NCBI GenBank assembly: GCA_020161845.1
Contig: JAIUNK010000007.1
Location: 81,266 to 145,265 of the forward strand
Direction of reading: 5' to 3'
Length of the DNA stretch: 64,000 nt
DNA from: Actinomycetota bacterium
GTDB lineage: Bacteria > Actinomycetota > Actinomycetes > Actinomycetales > Dermatophilaceae
Made by a program: the position numbers and the translations under genes. Positions 1 to 7,758 of this stretch are shown here, piece after piece (the stretch's first letter is position 1; each line of letters starts with the position of its first letter). The notes below the pieces were generated by a model that had not been told where the DNA came from, made no database searches, and saw only the letters and a list, made by a program, of their open reading frames with translations.

Positions 1-115
1 CTCCCGGGAGCTGCGCGGCGCCGCGTTCGCGTTCGAGACCGTGGCGTTCGTGGACGGGTACGACGTGCCGCCGCTGCTCCTCGGCGTACCGCACCATCCG
101 GGATCGGTGCCGTGA
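1..115 (+). CDS. C-terminal end of an unidentified protein (partial)
   Basis: Only the last 37 codons are present, in the frame beginning at base 2 and ending with TGA at 113-115. The visible end is hydrophobic and proline-rich and finishes LLLGVPHHPGSVP. I do not recognise the family. The stop overlaps the GTG start of the following RNase gene (GTGA overlap at 112-115), so the two are probably co-transcribed. A barstar-type RNase inhibitor would be a natural partner at this position, but the visible tail does not resemble barstar. Confidence 0.6.
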   Translation, partial: SRELRGAAFAFETVAFVDGYDVPPLLLGVPHHPGSVP

Positions 116-687
116 AGCCCGGCGCGAAGGGGGCGTTGGCCAAGACGTTCGGCTCCCCCTCGTTGTGGCCGCTGTGGGCGATCCTGCTGATCGGGGCCGT
201 GCTGCTGCTCGGCCGGGGCTGCGCCCCGGGAGCGGCCCAGCGGCCCTCGGCCGCGGCGACGACCACCGTGACCAAGACCGTGACCGTGCCGGCGACCGCC
301 CGCGGCGGCAGCTCGGCGGCCACGGCGCTGTCCGGCGAGCCCGCCCGCGGCCCGGCCGGCGCGCCGGTCACGGCCACCGAACGCAGCGTGGCCCGGTGCG
401 ACATCGACCGACTGCCCACCGAGGCCCGGCGTACGGTCGACCTCGTCACCGCGGGTGGCCCCTTCCCCTACCCGCGCAACGACGGCGTCGTCTTCCGCAA
501 CGCCGAGCGACTGCTGCCGGCGAAGCCGGCCAACTACTACCGGGAATACACGGTGGACACGCCTCAGGAGGACAGCCGCGGGGCCCGGCGGATCGTCACC
601 GGTGGGGGTTCGGCGCGGGCCCCCGAGCAGTGGTATTACACCAACGACCACTACCAGTCGTTCTGCCAGATCACCGGCCTGCCCTGA
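112..687 (+). CDS. Membrane-tethered barnase/T1-type ribonuclease
   Basis: 191 residues. A short cytoplasmic N-terminus is followed by one hydrophobic segment (about 19-34, WPLWAILLIGAVLLLG), an Ala/Thr/Val-rich linker, and from about residue 95 a guanyl-specific ribonuclease domain. The family's catalytic residues can be placed: Glu145 in YYREYTV, Arg156-160 in SRGARRI and His180 in YTNDHYQSF, corresponding to barnase Glu73, Arg87 and His102. Such enzymes cleave single-stranded RNA and act outside the cell; the signal anchor agrees. The GTG start at 112 overlaps the upstream stop by 4 nt. No inhibitor (barstar) gene is visible downstream. It could be a secreted nuclease for nutrient use or an anti-competitor toxin. 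Confidence 0.85.
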   Translation: MKPGAKGALAKTFGSPSLWPLWAILLIGAVLLLGRGCAPGAAQRPSAAATTTVTKTVTVPATARGGSSAATALSGEPARGPAGAPVTATERSVARCDIDRLPTEARRTVDLVTAGGPFPYPRNDGVVFRNAERLLPAKPANYYREYTVDTPQEDSRGARRIVTGGGSARAPEQWYYTNDHYQSFCQITGLP

Positions 688-740
688 CCCGGGCCCACCG
701 ATCGCTGAGCCCCGATCGCCCGGCCCCGATCGCCCGGCGC
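688..740. repeat. Convergent intergenic with 14-bp direct repeat
   Basis: The gap between the convergent RNase and VOC genes holds two adjacent identical 14-bp units (CCCCGATCGCCCGG) at 710-723 and 724-737, and a partial inverted repeat around GATCGCTGAG and CTCAGATC. It may act as a bidirectional terminator, but no T run is present. Confidence 0.4.
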
Positions 741-1382
741 TCAGATCGTGATCTGGCCCGTCGGCGTGTCGAAGGTGACTGACAGCAACCCGGCGTGCCC
801 CTTGGGGGCCAGGAACGTGAAGTCGATGACCGAGGAGGTCGCGTCGGCGGGGAGCCCGAGCCAATCGCAGACCCGCTGCGGATCGCCGGCGATCGTCAGC
901 CCCGAGATCGTCACCTTGGGCTCGATGTCGAGCGCTCCCGAGGGGTGCAGCTCGGGGTTGGTGAACTCCACGAAGAACGGCAGTTGTGGGTCGTTGAGCA
1001 GACCGTTCACGCCGACCTGGCGCCAGTCCAGGCGGCGACCGTCGGGGAAGACCCGGTGTCCCTCCGCGCACTCTCGGCCGAGCCGGCGCTCCACGGCGGC
1101 GATGTCGTCGACCCGGACCACCCACCCCAGCCAGCCGCCGCCCTCCCCGCAGGCCGCCTTGACGGCCTGGCCGAAGAGGGCCTTGTCGGTGGCGGGGTGT
1201 TCGAGCGGCTCGACCACTTCGACGTATCGCTCGTGCGCCATCGGCAGGATCATGTTGCGGGTGCCGAAGGGCGGATGCACCCCGCCGTTGACGGCCCGAA
1301 CGCCGAGCTGCTCGGCCAGTCGGTCCGCGGTCGCGCGCACCCCGTCCGGTTCCGCGGCGTAGGACACATGGTCGACTCGCAT
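741..1382 (-). CDS. VOC superfamily protein (glyoxalase-like domain)
   Basis: 213 residues starting MRVDHVSYAAEP; an upstream in-frame ATG at 1403 exists, but the chosen start opens directly on the first beta strand of the fold and has a CACGAT hexamer 6 nt before it. The N-terminal half (IRVDHVSY, RNMILPMAHERYVEVVEPL) matches the Glyoxalase_3-like subgroup with a His-Glu metal-site pattern; the C-terminal half repeats the fold with FVEFTNPELHPSG. VOC proteins bind a divalent metal and catalyse isomerisations, dioxygenations or drug modification; the substrate cannot be inferred. It stands alone, convergent with the RNase gene and 37 nt downstream of the trmH-like gene. Confidence 0.75.
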   Translation of the reverse strand: MRVDHVSYAAEPDGVRATADRLAEQLGVRAVNGGVHPPFGTRNMILPMAHERYVEVVEPLEHPATDKALFGQAVKAACGEGGGWLGWVVRVDDIAAVERRLGRECAEGHRVFPDGRRLDWRQVGVNGLLNDPQLPFFVEFTNPELHPSGALDIEPKVTISGLTIAGDPQRVCDWLGLPADATSSVIDFTFLAPKGHAGLLSVTFDTPTGQITI

Positions 1383-1419
1383 GCGGCCATCGTGGCACAT
1401 CACGGGGGTGACTCCAGAA

Positions 1420-2250
1420 TCACCCCGGGCTCGTGGCGGCGCGTGCCGCCAGCCGCTGGCGGACCGCCTCGTAGAGCACGATCGCGGCGGCGGTGGCCAC
1501 GTTGAGGGAGTCGGCGCGGCCGGCCATCGGGATGCGGACCCGGTGCGTCGCCGCGTCGAGCGCGACGGCGTCGAGGCCGGTCTGCTCGGTGCCGACGGCC
1601 ACGGCCACCGGGCCGGTCAGATCGACGTCGGTGTGCCGCAGATCGGTGTCGGGCGTGGTGGCGACCAGGGCGATGCCACGGTCGGCGAGCCACCCGAGCG
1701 TCTCGGCGGTGGTCGCGGCGGCGACCGGTACGGCGTAGACGGTGCCCTTGCTGGCCCGGATGACGTTCGGGTTGCCCCAGTCCGTGACCGGGTCGGCCGC
1801 GATCACGGCCGCGACCCCGGCCGCGTCGGCGGTGCGCAGCATCGCGCCGAGGTTGCCGGGCTTCTCCACCCCTTGACTGAGCAGCAGGAGCGGAGCGGCC
1901 GGCAGCGTCAGGTCGGCGAGGGCCCGCCCGGGCTGGGCCGCGACCGCCAGCACCCCGTCCGGCCCCTCCCGGTAGGCGACCTTGTCGAAGACCGCCCGGG
2001 AGAGCCGCACCACCTCGCCGCCGGCGGCCCGGACGGCGGCGGCCAGCGGTACGGCGTCCTGCGGCGCCGCCATCAGTTCCTCGCACAGGTAGAGGGCGTG
2101 CGGCCGCACCCCGGCGGCGACGGCCAGGCTCGTTTCGGCCAGCCCCTCGATCAGCGTGTGGCCGGCCGCGTCGCGGGCACGTCGCCGCCGCAGCGCGACC
2201 AGCGCCTTGACCCGGGGGTTGGCCAGGCTGGTGATCTGCAGATCCGTCAT
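1420..2250 (-). CDS. TrmH/SpoU family RNA 2'-O-methyltransferase
   Basis: 276 residues. The N-terminal 25 residues (TSLANPRVKALVALRRRR) and FIEG-like motif HTLIEGLAETSLAV are the substrate-binding domain typical of 23S rRNA methyltransferases of this class. The C-terminal SPOUT knot has motif 1 PGNLGAMLRTADAAG (131-145), motif 2 AVGTEQTGLD (218-227) and motif 3 IPMAGRADSLNVATAAAI (240-257), with the conserved Arg139 and Asn250. It transfers a methyl group from SAM to a ribose 2'-OH, most likely in 23S rRNA, though a tRNA target cannot be excluded. Length is normal for the family. A hairpin and tandem repeats lie upstream. Confidence 0.9.
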   Translation of the reverse strand: MTDLQITSLANPRVKALVALRRRRARDAAGHTLIEGLAETSLAVAAGVRPHALYLCEELMAAPQDAVPLAAAVRAAGGEVVRLSRAVFDKVAYREGPDGVLAVAAQPGRALADLTLPAAPLLLLSQGVEKPGNLGAMLRTADAAGVAAVIAADPVTDWGNPNVIRASKGTVYAVPVAAATTAETLGWLADRGIALVATTPDTDLRHTDVDLTGPVAVAVGTEQTGLDAVALDAATHRVRIPMAGRADSLNVATAAAIVLYEAVRQRLAARAATSPG

Positions 2251-2281
2251 GGTGCCCCCAGCATTCCATCTCCCCGGAGCG

Positions 2282-2321
2282 CCCGAACGCCCCCGACGCT
2301 GGGGCGTCGGGGGCGTTCGGG
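2282..2321. terminator. Perfect 18-bp-arm hairpin, probable terminator
   Basis: Arms 2282-2299 and 2304-2321 are perfectly complementary with a 4-nt loop (TGGG). It lies 205 nt downstream of the small minus-strand gene at 2527-2784 and 31 nt upstream of the trmH-like start. No T run follows on either strand, as is common for actinobacterial intrinsic terminators. It could equally protect or attenuate the methyltransferase transcript. Confidence 0.6.
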
Positions 2322-2378
2322 GCGTCTGGGGTCTGCAGGCCGCCGGAGTCGTCAGCGGGTGGGCGCTGCTCGGGCCGC

Positions 2379-2447
2379 TGGCCGTCGGGTGGGGTGCCGG
2401 TGGCCGTCGGGTGGGGTGCCGGTGGTGGCCGTCGGGTGGGGTGCCGG
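2379..2447. repeat. Three 22-bp tandem units
   Basis: The unit TGGCCGTCGGGTGGGGTGCC plus GG occurs exactly at 2379-2400, 2401-2422 and, after a 3-nt gap, 2426-2447. The surrounding 2322-2526 stretch is G/T-rich on this strand and carries no convincing gene. Confidence 0.85.
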
Positions 2448-2526
2448 TGGGGTGCGGGTGGGGCGTTCGAGCGGCGCTTTCGTGGGGCGGTGCGCCAGCG
2501 CTTGCTGGAGTTCGCGGCTGGTGGGA

Positions 2527-2784
2527 TCAGCGCTCGTGCGGGAAGAACATCCCGCCCGGGCACAGATCTCCGGCCACCAGCGCCTCGGACAGGTCGGACA
2601 TGGCCCGTGCGTAGCCGCGCAGGTATTCGTCGTCCGGCCCGGTGCCGTCGGTGTGCGTCTCGGCCAGGAGGCGCTGCGACAAGCTCGCGGCGAAATCGGC
2701 GATGCGCAGATGGTTGGCGAAGAGGGGATCGGCGGCGCTAGCCCCGTCCCAGCCCACGCCTCGGGTGTCGGCGGAAATCAGCAA
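2527..2784 (-). CDS. Hypothetical small protein
   Basis: 85 residues from the TTG at 2784. The start is decided by a strong ribosome binding site, AAAGGAGG, at about 2789-2796 on the minus strand: TTG (2784) lies 4 nt and CTG (2781) 7 nt after it, so either may be used. An ATG at 2829 would place the Shine-Dalgarno inside the coding region. The product is soluble and mostly helical (IADFAASLSQRLLAET, YLRGYARAMSDLSEALVAGD) and ends GGMFFPHER. I recognise no family. It stands alone; the hairpin at 2282-2321 is its likely terminator. Confidence 0.55.
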   Translation of the reverse strand: MLISADTRGVGWDGASAADPLFANHLRIADFAASLSQRLLAETHTDGTGPDDEYLRGYARAMSDLSEALVAGDLCPGGMFFPHER

Positions 2785-2829
2785 AGCTCCTCCTTTCGAG
2801 AAACTCGTCGTGACGAAGTGGTGTAGCAC

Positions 2830-3053
2830 TGGATCAATCGACCCATATTCCCCGCCGTCAAGGATTCCGCGGCCACGAATTCACAACTGGCATCTATCGC
2901 AGAAGTCGCAGGTCGGAGCAGGTGTCGCAGTCAGACGAGTGACCTTTCTAGGCGACATTGAGGGGCCCAAAGAATGCGGGTGCGTCCAATACGGACGGCC
3001 GTTCTGGACGCTGGTGAATTGCGGAGAATAGCGGCGGTCAGAGCCAATCGAGC
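2830..3053. other. Intergenic, no gene seen
   Basis: 224 nt, less G+C-rich than the rest of the window. It contains the upstream region of the 2527-2784 gene and the 3' side of the HAD gene. I looked for a tRNA or other structured RNA and saw none. Confidence 0.4.
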
Positions 3054-3959
3054 TCAGGCGCAACAGCTTCCGGAACACGCCGGCGGCAGCGCCCGGAGCA
3101 CGTCCGCGACACCGTCGGCCAGGACGTGTCCGGTGACCAGCTTCGCGACCGCCTTCACTTCGTCGGGTGCGTTGCCCATGGCCACCCCGCAGGCGGCCCA
3201 GGCGAGCATCTCGCAGTCGTTGCGCTGGTCCCCGACGGCGACCGTACGCCGCCGCGGGATCCGCTCCCACCGACGCACCCGCTCCAGCCCGGACGCCTTA
3301 CTGACGCCCTCCCCGGCGATGTCGAGCCAGGCCGTGAAGCCGACCGCGTAGTTCACGCCGGTCAGGCCGACCCGCTCGACCAGGTCCAGGAAGTCCTGCG
3401 CGGTGCCACTCGGGCTGCGGAAGGTCACCCGGGTCGCGGGCCCGGCGACCAGCTCCGCCCAGTCGACGACCCGGACCGTGCCGTCGAGTTCGCCGGGGTC
3501 GAATTCGGCGCTCACCTTGAACCCCAGACCGACCTCTTCGACCGCGACCCGCGCATCGGGCCAGGAGTCGCGCAGCACGGCGAGGGCCGGCGCGGGATCG
3601 AACGTGTGGGTGCGCAGCACCCGGGCGCCGTCGGGGGCGGCCGGGTCGAGCTCGGCCAGCACCGCGCCGTTGCTGGCCACGACGTACCCCTCGGTCATCC
3701 CGAGCGATTCCGCCACGGGCCGGGCGGCCACCAACGAGCGCCCGGTGGCGATGACGATCTCGTGCCCGGCAGCGCGGGCCGCGGTCACCGCGTCGGCCAC
3801 GACCGGGGACAGGGTGCCGTCGTGGTGCAGCAGGGTGCCGTCGATGTCCAGGGCGACGAGGTGCCGGCCGTGGGCCGTGGGCAGCGTGACGCCGGCGGCG
3901 GGCCACGACGGCGCCCCGCGCCGCGCGCCGGCCGCCTGAGGCAGCGTCTCCACGCGCAT
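3054..3959 (-). CDS. HAD superfamily hydrolase, Cof-type sugar phosphatase
   Basis: 301 residues as annotated. HAD motif I is LVALDIDGTLLHHDG with nucleophile Asp38 and Asp40; motif II Thr/Ser lies in IVIATGRS; motif IV is VAVGDQRNDCEML, where GDxxND is the usual GDxxND of subclass IIB (Cof) enzymes, which remove phosphate from sugar phosphates and nucleotides in the cytoplasm. About 30 extra residues precede the core, so a GTG at 3890 (VTLPTAHGRHLVALD) is an alternative start. The C-terminus is cysteine-rich (CSGSCCA), unusual for the family. Monocistronic by spacing. Confidence 0.8.
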   Translation of the reverse strand: MRVETLPQAAGARRGAPSWPAAGVTLPTAHGRHLVALDIDGTLLHHDGTLSPVVADAVTAARAAGHEIVIATGRSLVAARPVAESLGMTEGYVVASNGAVLAELDPAAPDGARVLRTHTFDPAPALAVLRDSWPDARVAVEEVGLGFKVSAEFDPGELDGTVRVVDWAELVAGPATRVTFRSPSGTAQDFLDLVERVGLTGVNYAVGFTAWLDIAGEGVSKASGLERVRRWERIPRRRTVAVGDQRNDCEMLAWAACGVAMGNAPDEVKAVAKLVTGHVLADGVADVLRALPPACSGSCCA

Positions 3960-4096
3960 CGGCCCCCCTTGCTGAACCTCGTGGTGTGCGGACCGAACGG
4001 CAGGTCGCCGATCAGCCCTCCCCGATCGACGGGTCGCCGATCAGTGCTCCTCCTATCGGCGGGTGACGACCGGTCGTGCACGGGATGTGCCGGCCA

Positions 4097-4165
4097 CGCC
4101 ACGCAGCCCGACGCCCCCGCCAGCACAGGACCGCCGGACCCGCCACGCAGCCCGACGCCCCCGCC
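4097..4165. repeat. 25-bp direct repeat pair
   Basis: Identical 25-bp copies lie at 4097-4121 and 4141-4165 (core CCACGCAGCCCGACGCC). The second runs into an inverted repeat (CGCCCCCGCC / GGCGGGGGCG around 4153-4174) just beyond the stop of the minus-strand permease gene and may be its terminator. A second small direct repeat, GGTCGCCGATCAG, occurs near 4003 and 4032. Confidence 0.7.
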
Positions 4166-4213
4166 GGGGCGGGGGCGCCAGTTTTCCGGTGGCTCGCCGT
4201 GTCGTCAAGAGCC

Positions 4214-5506
4214 TTAGTCGGCGCTGCGCATCGCCTGCCGCCAGGACACCCGGCCGCCGCCGGCGAGGATGCTGCGCCGGTAGACCTTTTCGCCGAGCAG
4301 GATGGCCAGCGCCGCGAAGACGAGGGTGATCGCCAGCGCCGCGAGCGTCTGCCACAGCGGCACGCCCCCGCCCAGCATCCGCATCGGCATCGCGACCCCC
4401 GAGACGACCGGCACGAACGACAGCACCTGCTGCACGCTGCCCTGGGCGAACGTGCCGCCCATGAACGCCACGAGCAGCAGCAGCTGCATCGGCTGGGTCG
4501 TCGTGGACAGGTCCTCCTGCCGGCTGGACAGCGACCCGGCCACGGCCCACAGGCAGGCCAGCGCGATGAACCCGACGACGAAGAACGCGACGAACCAGCC
4601 GACGGGTCCGCTGACCGCGGTGACGAACTCCTTGTACGGCGTGAACTGGAGCCCGATCAGCCCGGCCGCGACGAAGAGGACCATCTGGCCGAACGCCAGC
4701 ACCGTGTTGCCGAGCACCTTGCCGGTGAGCAACTGCCGCAGCGGGATGGCGCTGGCGATGATCTCCACGATCCGGGACTGCTTCTCCTCGACCACGCTCT
4801 GCGCGATCGCTAGCCCGAACATCAAGCTGACCATGTAGAACATGACGCCGAGCACCAGACCGGTGATCATGCGCACGATCATCTCGGTGCCGCTGCCCTC
4901 CAACTGGTCGGTGCGCAGGGCGGTGCCCTGGTTCAGCGCCTCGAGCGTCGTCCCGGCGGCCTGGGCGTTGCTGGCCAGCGCCTCGGCCCGGACCGTCTGC
5001 GCCGCGACGGCCTGCAGCGCGCTGGGCGGGGTGTCGTTCTTGGTGGTCAGCGTCCACGCTCCGTCGCGCTGATGCAGGTAGACATCCGCGGATCCGTCGC
5101 GCAGCTGGGCCCGGGCGGCCTCGTCACCGGCGGCACGACGGACCTGCACCGAGTTCTTGTCGTCCGCGGCGTGCGCGGCGGTGCCGATGCGCCCGGCCAG
5201 GTCCTGCGCCGACTGGGTGGTCGTCACGACGTTCCATTGCGCGCCCTTGCCGAGGATGAAGCCCTGCACGGCGAAGATCGCCAGCATGATGACCATCGTC
5301 ATCAGCGTGGAGACCAGGAAGTTCTTGTCGGTGATGCGGACCTGGATCTCGCGGACGGCCACCACCGGCCAGGCGCGGATGCCCCGCGTCGGCGACTCGA
5401 CCGCGCCGGCGTCGGGCCGGGATGCGCGCTCGGCCGCGGCGACCGTCGGGTCGCCCGTCGAGCCGGCCGAGTGGTCGGTGTGGCGGTGTTCGGTCGTGCT
5501 GCTCAT
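4214..5506 (-). CDS. ABC-2 type transporter permease (NatB-like)
   Basis: 430 residues. About 45 polar residues precede WPVVAVREIQVRITDKNF, the amphipathic helix typical of NatB/YhaP permeases, and the first membrane helix (LVSTLMTMVIMLAIFAVQGF). A large extracytoplasmic loop (about 85-185) follows and then five more hydrophobic segments at the C-terminal end (for example MITGLVLGVMFYMVSLMFGL and FVVGFIALACLWAVAGSLSS). It forms the membrane channel for the ATPase encoded immediately upstream, overlapping it by 4 nt (5503-5506). By family the pair exports Na+, peptides or antibiotics, or takes part in stress resistance; the substrate is not evident. Confidence 0.85.
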   Translation of the reverse strand: MSSTTEHRHTDHSAGSTGDPTVAAAERASRPDAGAVESPTRGIRAWPVVAVREIQVRITDKNFLVSTLMTMVIMLAIFAVQGFILGKGAQWNVVTTTQSAQDLAGRIGTAAHAADDKNSVQVRRAAGDEAARAQLRDGSADVYLHQRDGAWTLTTKNDTPPSALQAVAAQTVRAEALASNAQAAGTTLEALNQGTALRTDQLEGSGTEMIVRMITGLVLGVMFYMVSLMFGLAIAQSVVEEKQSRIVEIIASAIPLRQLLTGKVLGNTVLAFGQMVLFVAAGLIGLQFTPYKEFVTAVSGPVGWFVAFFVVGFIALACLWAVAGSLSSRQEDLSTTTQPMQLLLLVAFMGGTFAQGSVQQVLSFVPVVSGVAMPMRMLGGGVPLWQTLAALAITLVFAALAILLGEKVYRRSILAGGGRVSWRQAMRSAD

Positions 5507-6384
5507 GCCGTCACCTCGCGGTAGATCTCGGACAGGGTGGGGATCAGCGGCCCGAACTCGACCACGTCGCCCCTGCGCAGGGCCTCGGTCAGCAGGGCCC
5601 GGTCGGCACCGGCGGCGACCAGCTCGAGCACCGCCGTCCGACCGTCCACGTCGATCACGCTCACCCCGGCGATGTCGCGGGTCCAGCCGGCATCCCCGGA
5701 GAGCACCAGCCGGTGCCGGCTGCTCCCGGCGCCGCGCAGCTCCGCGACGGTGCCGCGCGCCGCGACCCGCCCGTGCGCGAGCACCACCAGCCGGTCGCAG
5801 AGCCGCTCGACGAGGTCGAGCTGGTGGCTGGAGAAGAGCACCGGCACCCCCTCCCTGGTGCGTTCCCGCAGCAGGCCGACCATCGCGTCGACGGCCATCG
5901 GGTCGAGCCCGGAGAACGGCTCGTCGAGGACGAGCGCCTGGGGGCTGCCGAGCAGCGCCGCGATGATCTGCACGCGCTGCTGGTTGCCCAGCGAGAGCTT
6001 CTCGACCTTGTCCTTGGCTCGGTCGGCGAGGCCGAACCGCTCCAGCGCGTCGGTGGCCTCGCGCCGCGCCGCCTGCGCCTCCACGCCGTGCAACCGGCCC
6101 AGATAGACGAGCTGGTCCAGCACGGGCTGCTTCGGATAGAGGCCGCGCTCCTCGGGCATGTAGCCGAACCGGCGCCGGTCCAGCGCCGTGATCGGTCGCC
6201 CGTCCCAGCGGACCTCGCCGTGGTGGATGCCGAGCACCCCCATGATCATCCGCATCGTGGTGGTCTTGCCCGCGCCGTTGCCTCCGACGAAGCCCACCAG
6301 TTCCCCGGCGGGAACCGTGAAGCTCACCTGGTCGACGGCCGTCAGGTCGCCGTACCGTCGGGTCAGTTCGTGCACGTCCAGCAT
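5503..6384 (-). CDS. ABC transporter ATP-binding protein (NatA-like)
   Basis: 293 residues. Walker A GGNGAGKTTT (34-43), Q-loop region in RRFGYMPEERGLYPKQ, signature LSLGNQQRVQ (a variant of LSGGQ with Asn), Walker B ALVLDEPFSGLDP and switch SSHQLD are all present. The tail after about residue 215 is the DUF4162-type extension found in Nat/YhaQ ATPases. It hydrolyses ATP to drive the permease whose start overlaps its stop. The ATG is preceded on the minus strand by GAAAGGGGCGCCAGAC, a usable ribosome binding site. First gene of a two-gene operon. Confidence 0.92.
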   Translation of the reverse strand: MLDVHELTRRYGDLTAVDQVSFTVPAGELVGFVGGNGAGKTTTMRMIMGVLGIHHGEVRWDGRPITALDRRRFGYMPEERGLYPKQPVLDQLVYLGRLHGVEAQAARREATDALERFGLADRAKDKVEKLSLGNQQRVQIIAALLGSPQALVLDEPFSGLDPMAVDAMVGLLRERTREGVPVLFSSHQLDLVERLCDRLVVLAHGRVAARGTVAELRGAGSSRHRLVLSGDAGWTRDIAGVSVIDVDGRTAVLELVAAGADRALLTEALRRGDVVEFGPLIPTLSEIYREVTA

Positions 6385-6469
6385 GTCTGGCGCCCCTTTC
6401 CGTCCGGTGCTGGGTTCACCGTACGGCGGGTGCTGCGGGCACCGGATCCCCGTCAGGGCGGAACCGGCA

Positions 6470-6506
6470 GGCGGAGGGCGGGTGGTTTGCGCGCAAACCC
6501 TCCGCC
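6470..6506. terminator. Compound hairpin terminator
   Basis: GGCGGAG (6470-6476) pairs with CTCCGCC (6500-6506), enclosing the perfect 16-bp palindrome GGTTTGCGCGCAAACC at 6484-6499. It lies 80 nt beyond the DUF6489-like stop and 85 nt upstream of the ATPase start, so it probably terminates the former. Confidence 0.65.
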
Positions 6507-6530
6507 GAAAGGATGAGTCAGGCGCTCCCC

Positions 6531-6594
6531 GACGTCAGGCGCCAAGCCGACGTCAGGCGCCAAGCCGACGTCAGGCGCCAAGCCGACGTCAGGC
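6531..6594. repeat. 18-bp tandem repeat, 3.5 units
   Basis: The unit GACGTCAGGCGCCAAGCC is repeated exactly at 6531-6548, 6549-6566 and 6567-6584, with a fourth partial copy from 6585. Each unit holds two 6-bp palindromes, GACGTC and GGCGCC. The array is flanked on both sides by GTCAGGCGCTCCCCGA and begins at the stop codon of the DUF6489-like gene, so its last unit overlaps the coding end. Confidence 0.9.
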
Positions 6595-6915
6595 GCTCCC
6601 CGAGCCGTCGCCCTCCGCGGACTCCCCGCCCTCGGCGTCGGCGCGCCGCTTGCTGCTGCTCCCGCGACTGCCGCGCGCAGTCCGGGCCGCCGCGCTGGCC
6701 CCCTGCGTGAACGCCCCGAACAGCGCCTGCTGCGCGGCCCCCATCGGCGTGAGCCATTCCTTCATGATCGCGGTCGGCGACATGAGATCCATCGCGCTGA
6801 TCATGCGGCGCTGCATCTCGGTGAGCACCGCCTGCTGCATCGGTTCGAGGTCCGGCAACCCCATGAACGTGCGCAGTTCCTTCGGCGTGCAGTCGATGTC
6901 GAGCGAGATCTTCAT
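6589..6915 (-). CDS. DUF6489-like protein
   Basis: 108 residues. The N-terminal 65 residues (MKISLDIDCTPKELRTFMGL, PMQQAVLTEMQRRM, MKEWLTPMGAAQQALFGAF) follow the pattern I know as DUF6489, a small family of unknown function with the motif D-x-D-C-T-P near the start and a proline-rich GLPD turn. The last 35 residues are low-complexity Ser/Arg/Glu/Gly. A strong ribosome binding site, AAGGAGG, precedes the ATG by 6 nt. It stands between the Nat exporter and the downstream two-component pair. Function unknown; the family association is from memory of its N-terminal motif. Confidence 0.7.
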   Translation of the reverse strand: MKISLDIDCTPKELRTFMGLPDLEPMQQAVLTEMQRRMISAMDLMSPTAIMKEWLTPMGAAQQALFGAFTQGASAAARTARGSRGSSSKRRADAEGGESAEGDGSGSA

Positions 6916-6960
6916 GGGGCCTCCTTGCCGTCGCGGCCCACAGTAGCCGGGTCTGCGGCC

Positions 6961-7758
6961 TCAGTCGCCCGGGGCGACCAGGCCCCCCTCGTACGCCGTG
7001 ACGACGGCCTGCACCCGGTCCCGCACCCGCAGCTTGGACAGGCAGCTGCTGACATGCGTCTTGACGGTGGCCTCGCCCAGGAACAGGGTCTTGGCGATCT
7101 CCGCATTGCTCAGGCCCTTGGCCACGAGCACCAGGACCTCCCGCTCGCGCTCGGTGAGCAGGCCCAGGCGTGCGGCGGCGGAGGGGTCGGTGGGGTCGCC
7201 ACCGACACTCGACGTACCGGCACCCGAGGCACCCGCACCCGACGTACCCGCGGCCGACCCGGCGCCGCGCGCCGCCGAGCTGCCGGCCGGGCCGCCCGCC
7301 ACCAGCTGCGCGATCACGCGCCGGGTGACCTCCGGGGCCAGCAGGGCGTGGCCGTGCCCGACGGCCCGGACGGCCTCGACCAGATGCTCGGGGTCGGCGT
7401 TCTTCAGCAGGAAGCCGCTGGCGCCGGCCCGCAGCGCGTCGAACAGGTAGTCGTCCCGGTCGAACGTGGTCAGCACGATGACCTTGGCGAGGTTCTCGGC
7501 GACGACCTGGGCGGTGGCGGCGATGCCGTCGAGCACCGGCATCTGCACGTCCATGAGGATGACGTCGGGGCGCAGCTCGCGGGCCAGGACCAGCGCGGCC
7601 GCCCCGTCCGCGGCCTGCCCCACGACGGTGATGTCCTCCTCCACCGACAGGATCAGCGAGAAGCCCGACCGGACCAGCTGCTGGTCGTCGACGAGCAGGA
7701 CCCGCAGCGGGGCCTCCCGGCCGTCCGGCGGGGGCGTCTCCCCGATCGTCACGGTCAT
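6961..7758 (-). CDS. NarL/LuxR-family response regulator (pair 1)
   Basis: 265 residues. Receiver domain with acidic Asp24/25, phospho-acceptor Asp70 in [11 protein letters not shown] and the conserved Lys in [10 protein letters not shown]-terminal LuxR helix-turn-helix from [19 protein letters not shown]. Between the two (about 155-200) is an unusually long Gly/Ala/Ser-rich linker. Its start overlaps the stop of the histidine kinase by 4 nt, so this is its partner. It should bind DNA when phosphorylated. Target genes are unknown; the adjacent Nat-type exporter is the obvious candidate. Confidence 0.9.
   Translation of the reverse strand: MTVTIGETPPPDGREAPLRVLLVDDQQLVRSGFSLILSVEEDITVVGQAADGAAALVLARELRPDVILMDVQMPVLDGIAATAQVVAENLAKVIVLTTFDRDDYLFDALRAGASGFLLKNADPEHLVEAVRAVGHGHALLAPEVTRRVIAQLVAGGPAGSSAARGAGSAAGTSGAGASGAGTSSVGGDPTDPSAAARLGLLTEREREVLVLVAKGLSNAEIAKTLFLGEATVKTHVSSCLSKLRVRDRVQAVVTAYEGGLVAPGD

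Noticed and set aside
1-115. Barstar inhibitor upstream of the RNase
   Set aside because: The 37 visible residues do not match the C-terminal helix and strand of barstar.
2830-3053. tRNA gene
   Set aside because: No cloverleaf with GTTC-type T arm and CCA or acceptor pairing could be found.
6531-6594. CRISPR array
   Set aside because: The units are contiguous without spacers and only 18 bp long; no cas genes nearby.
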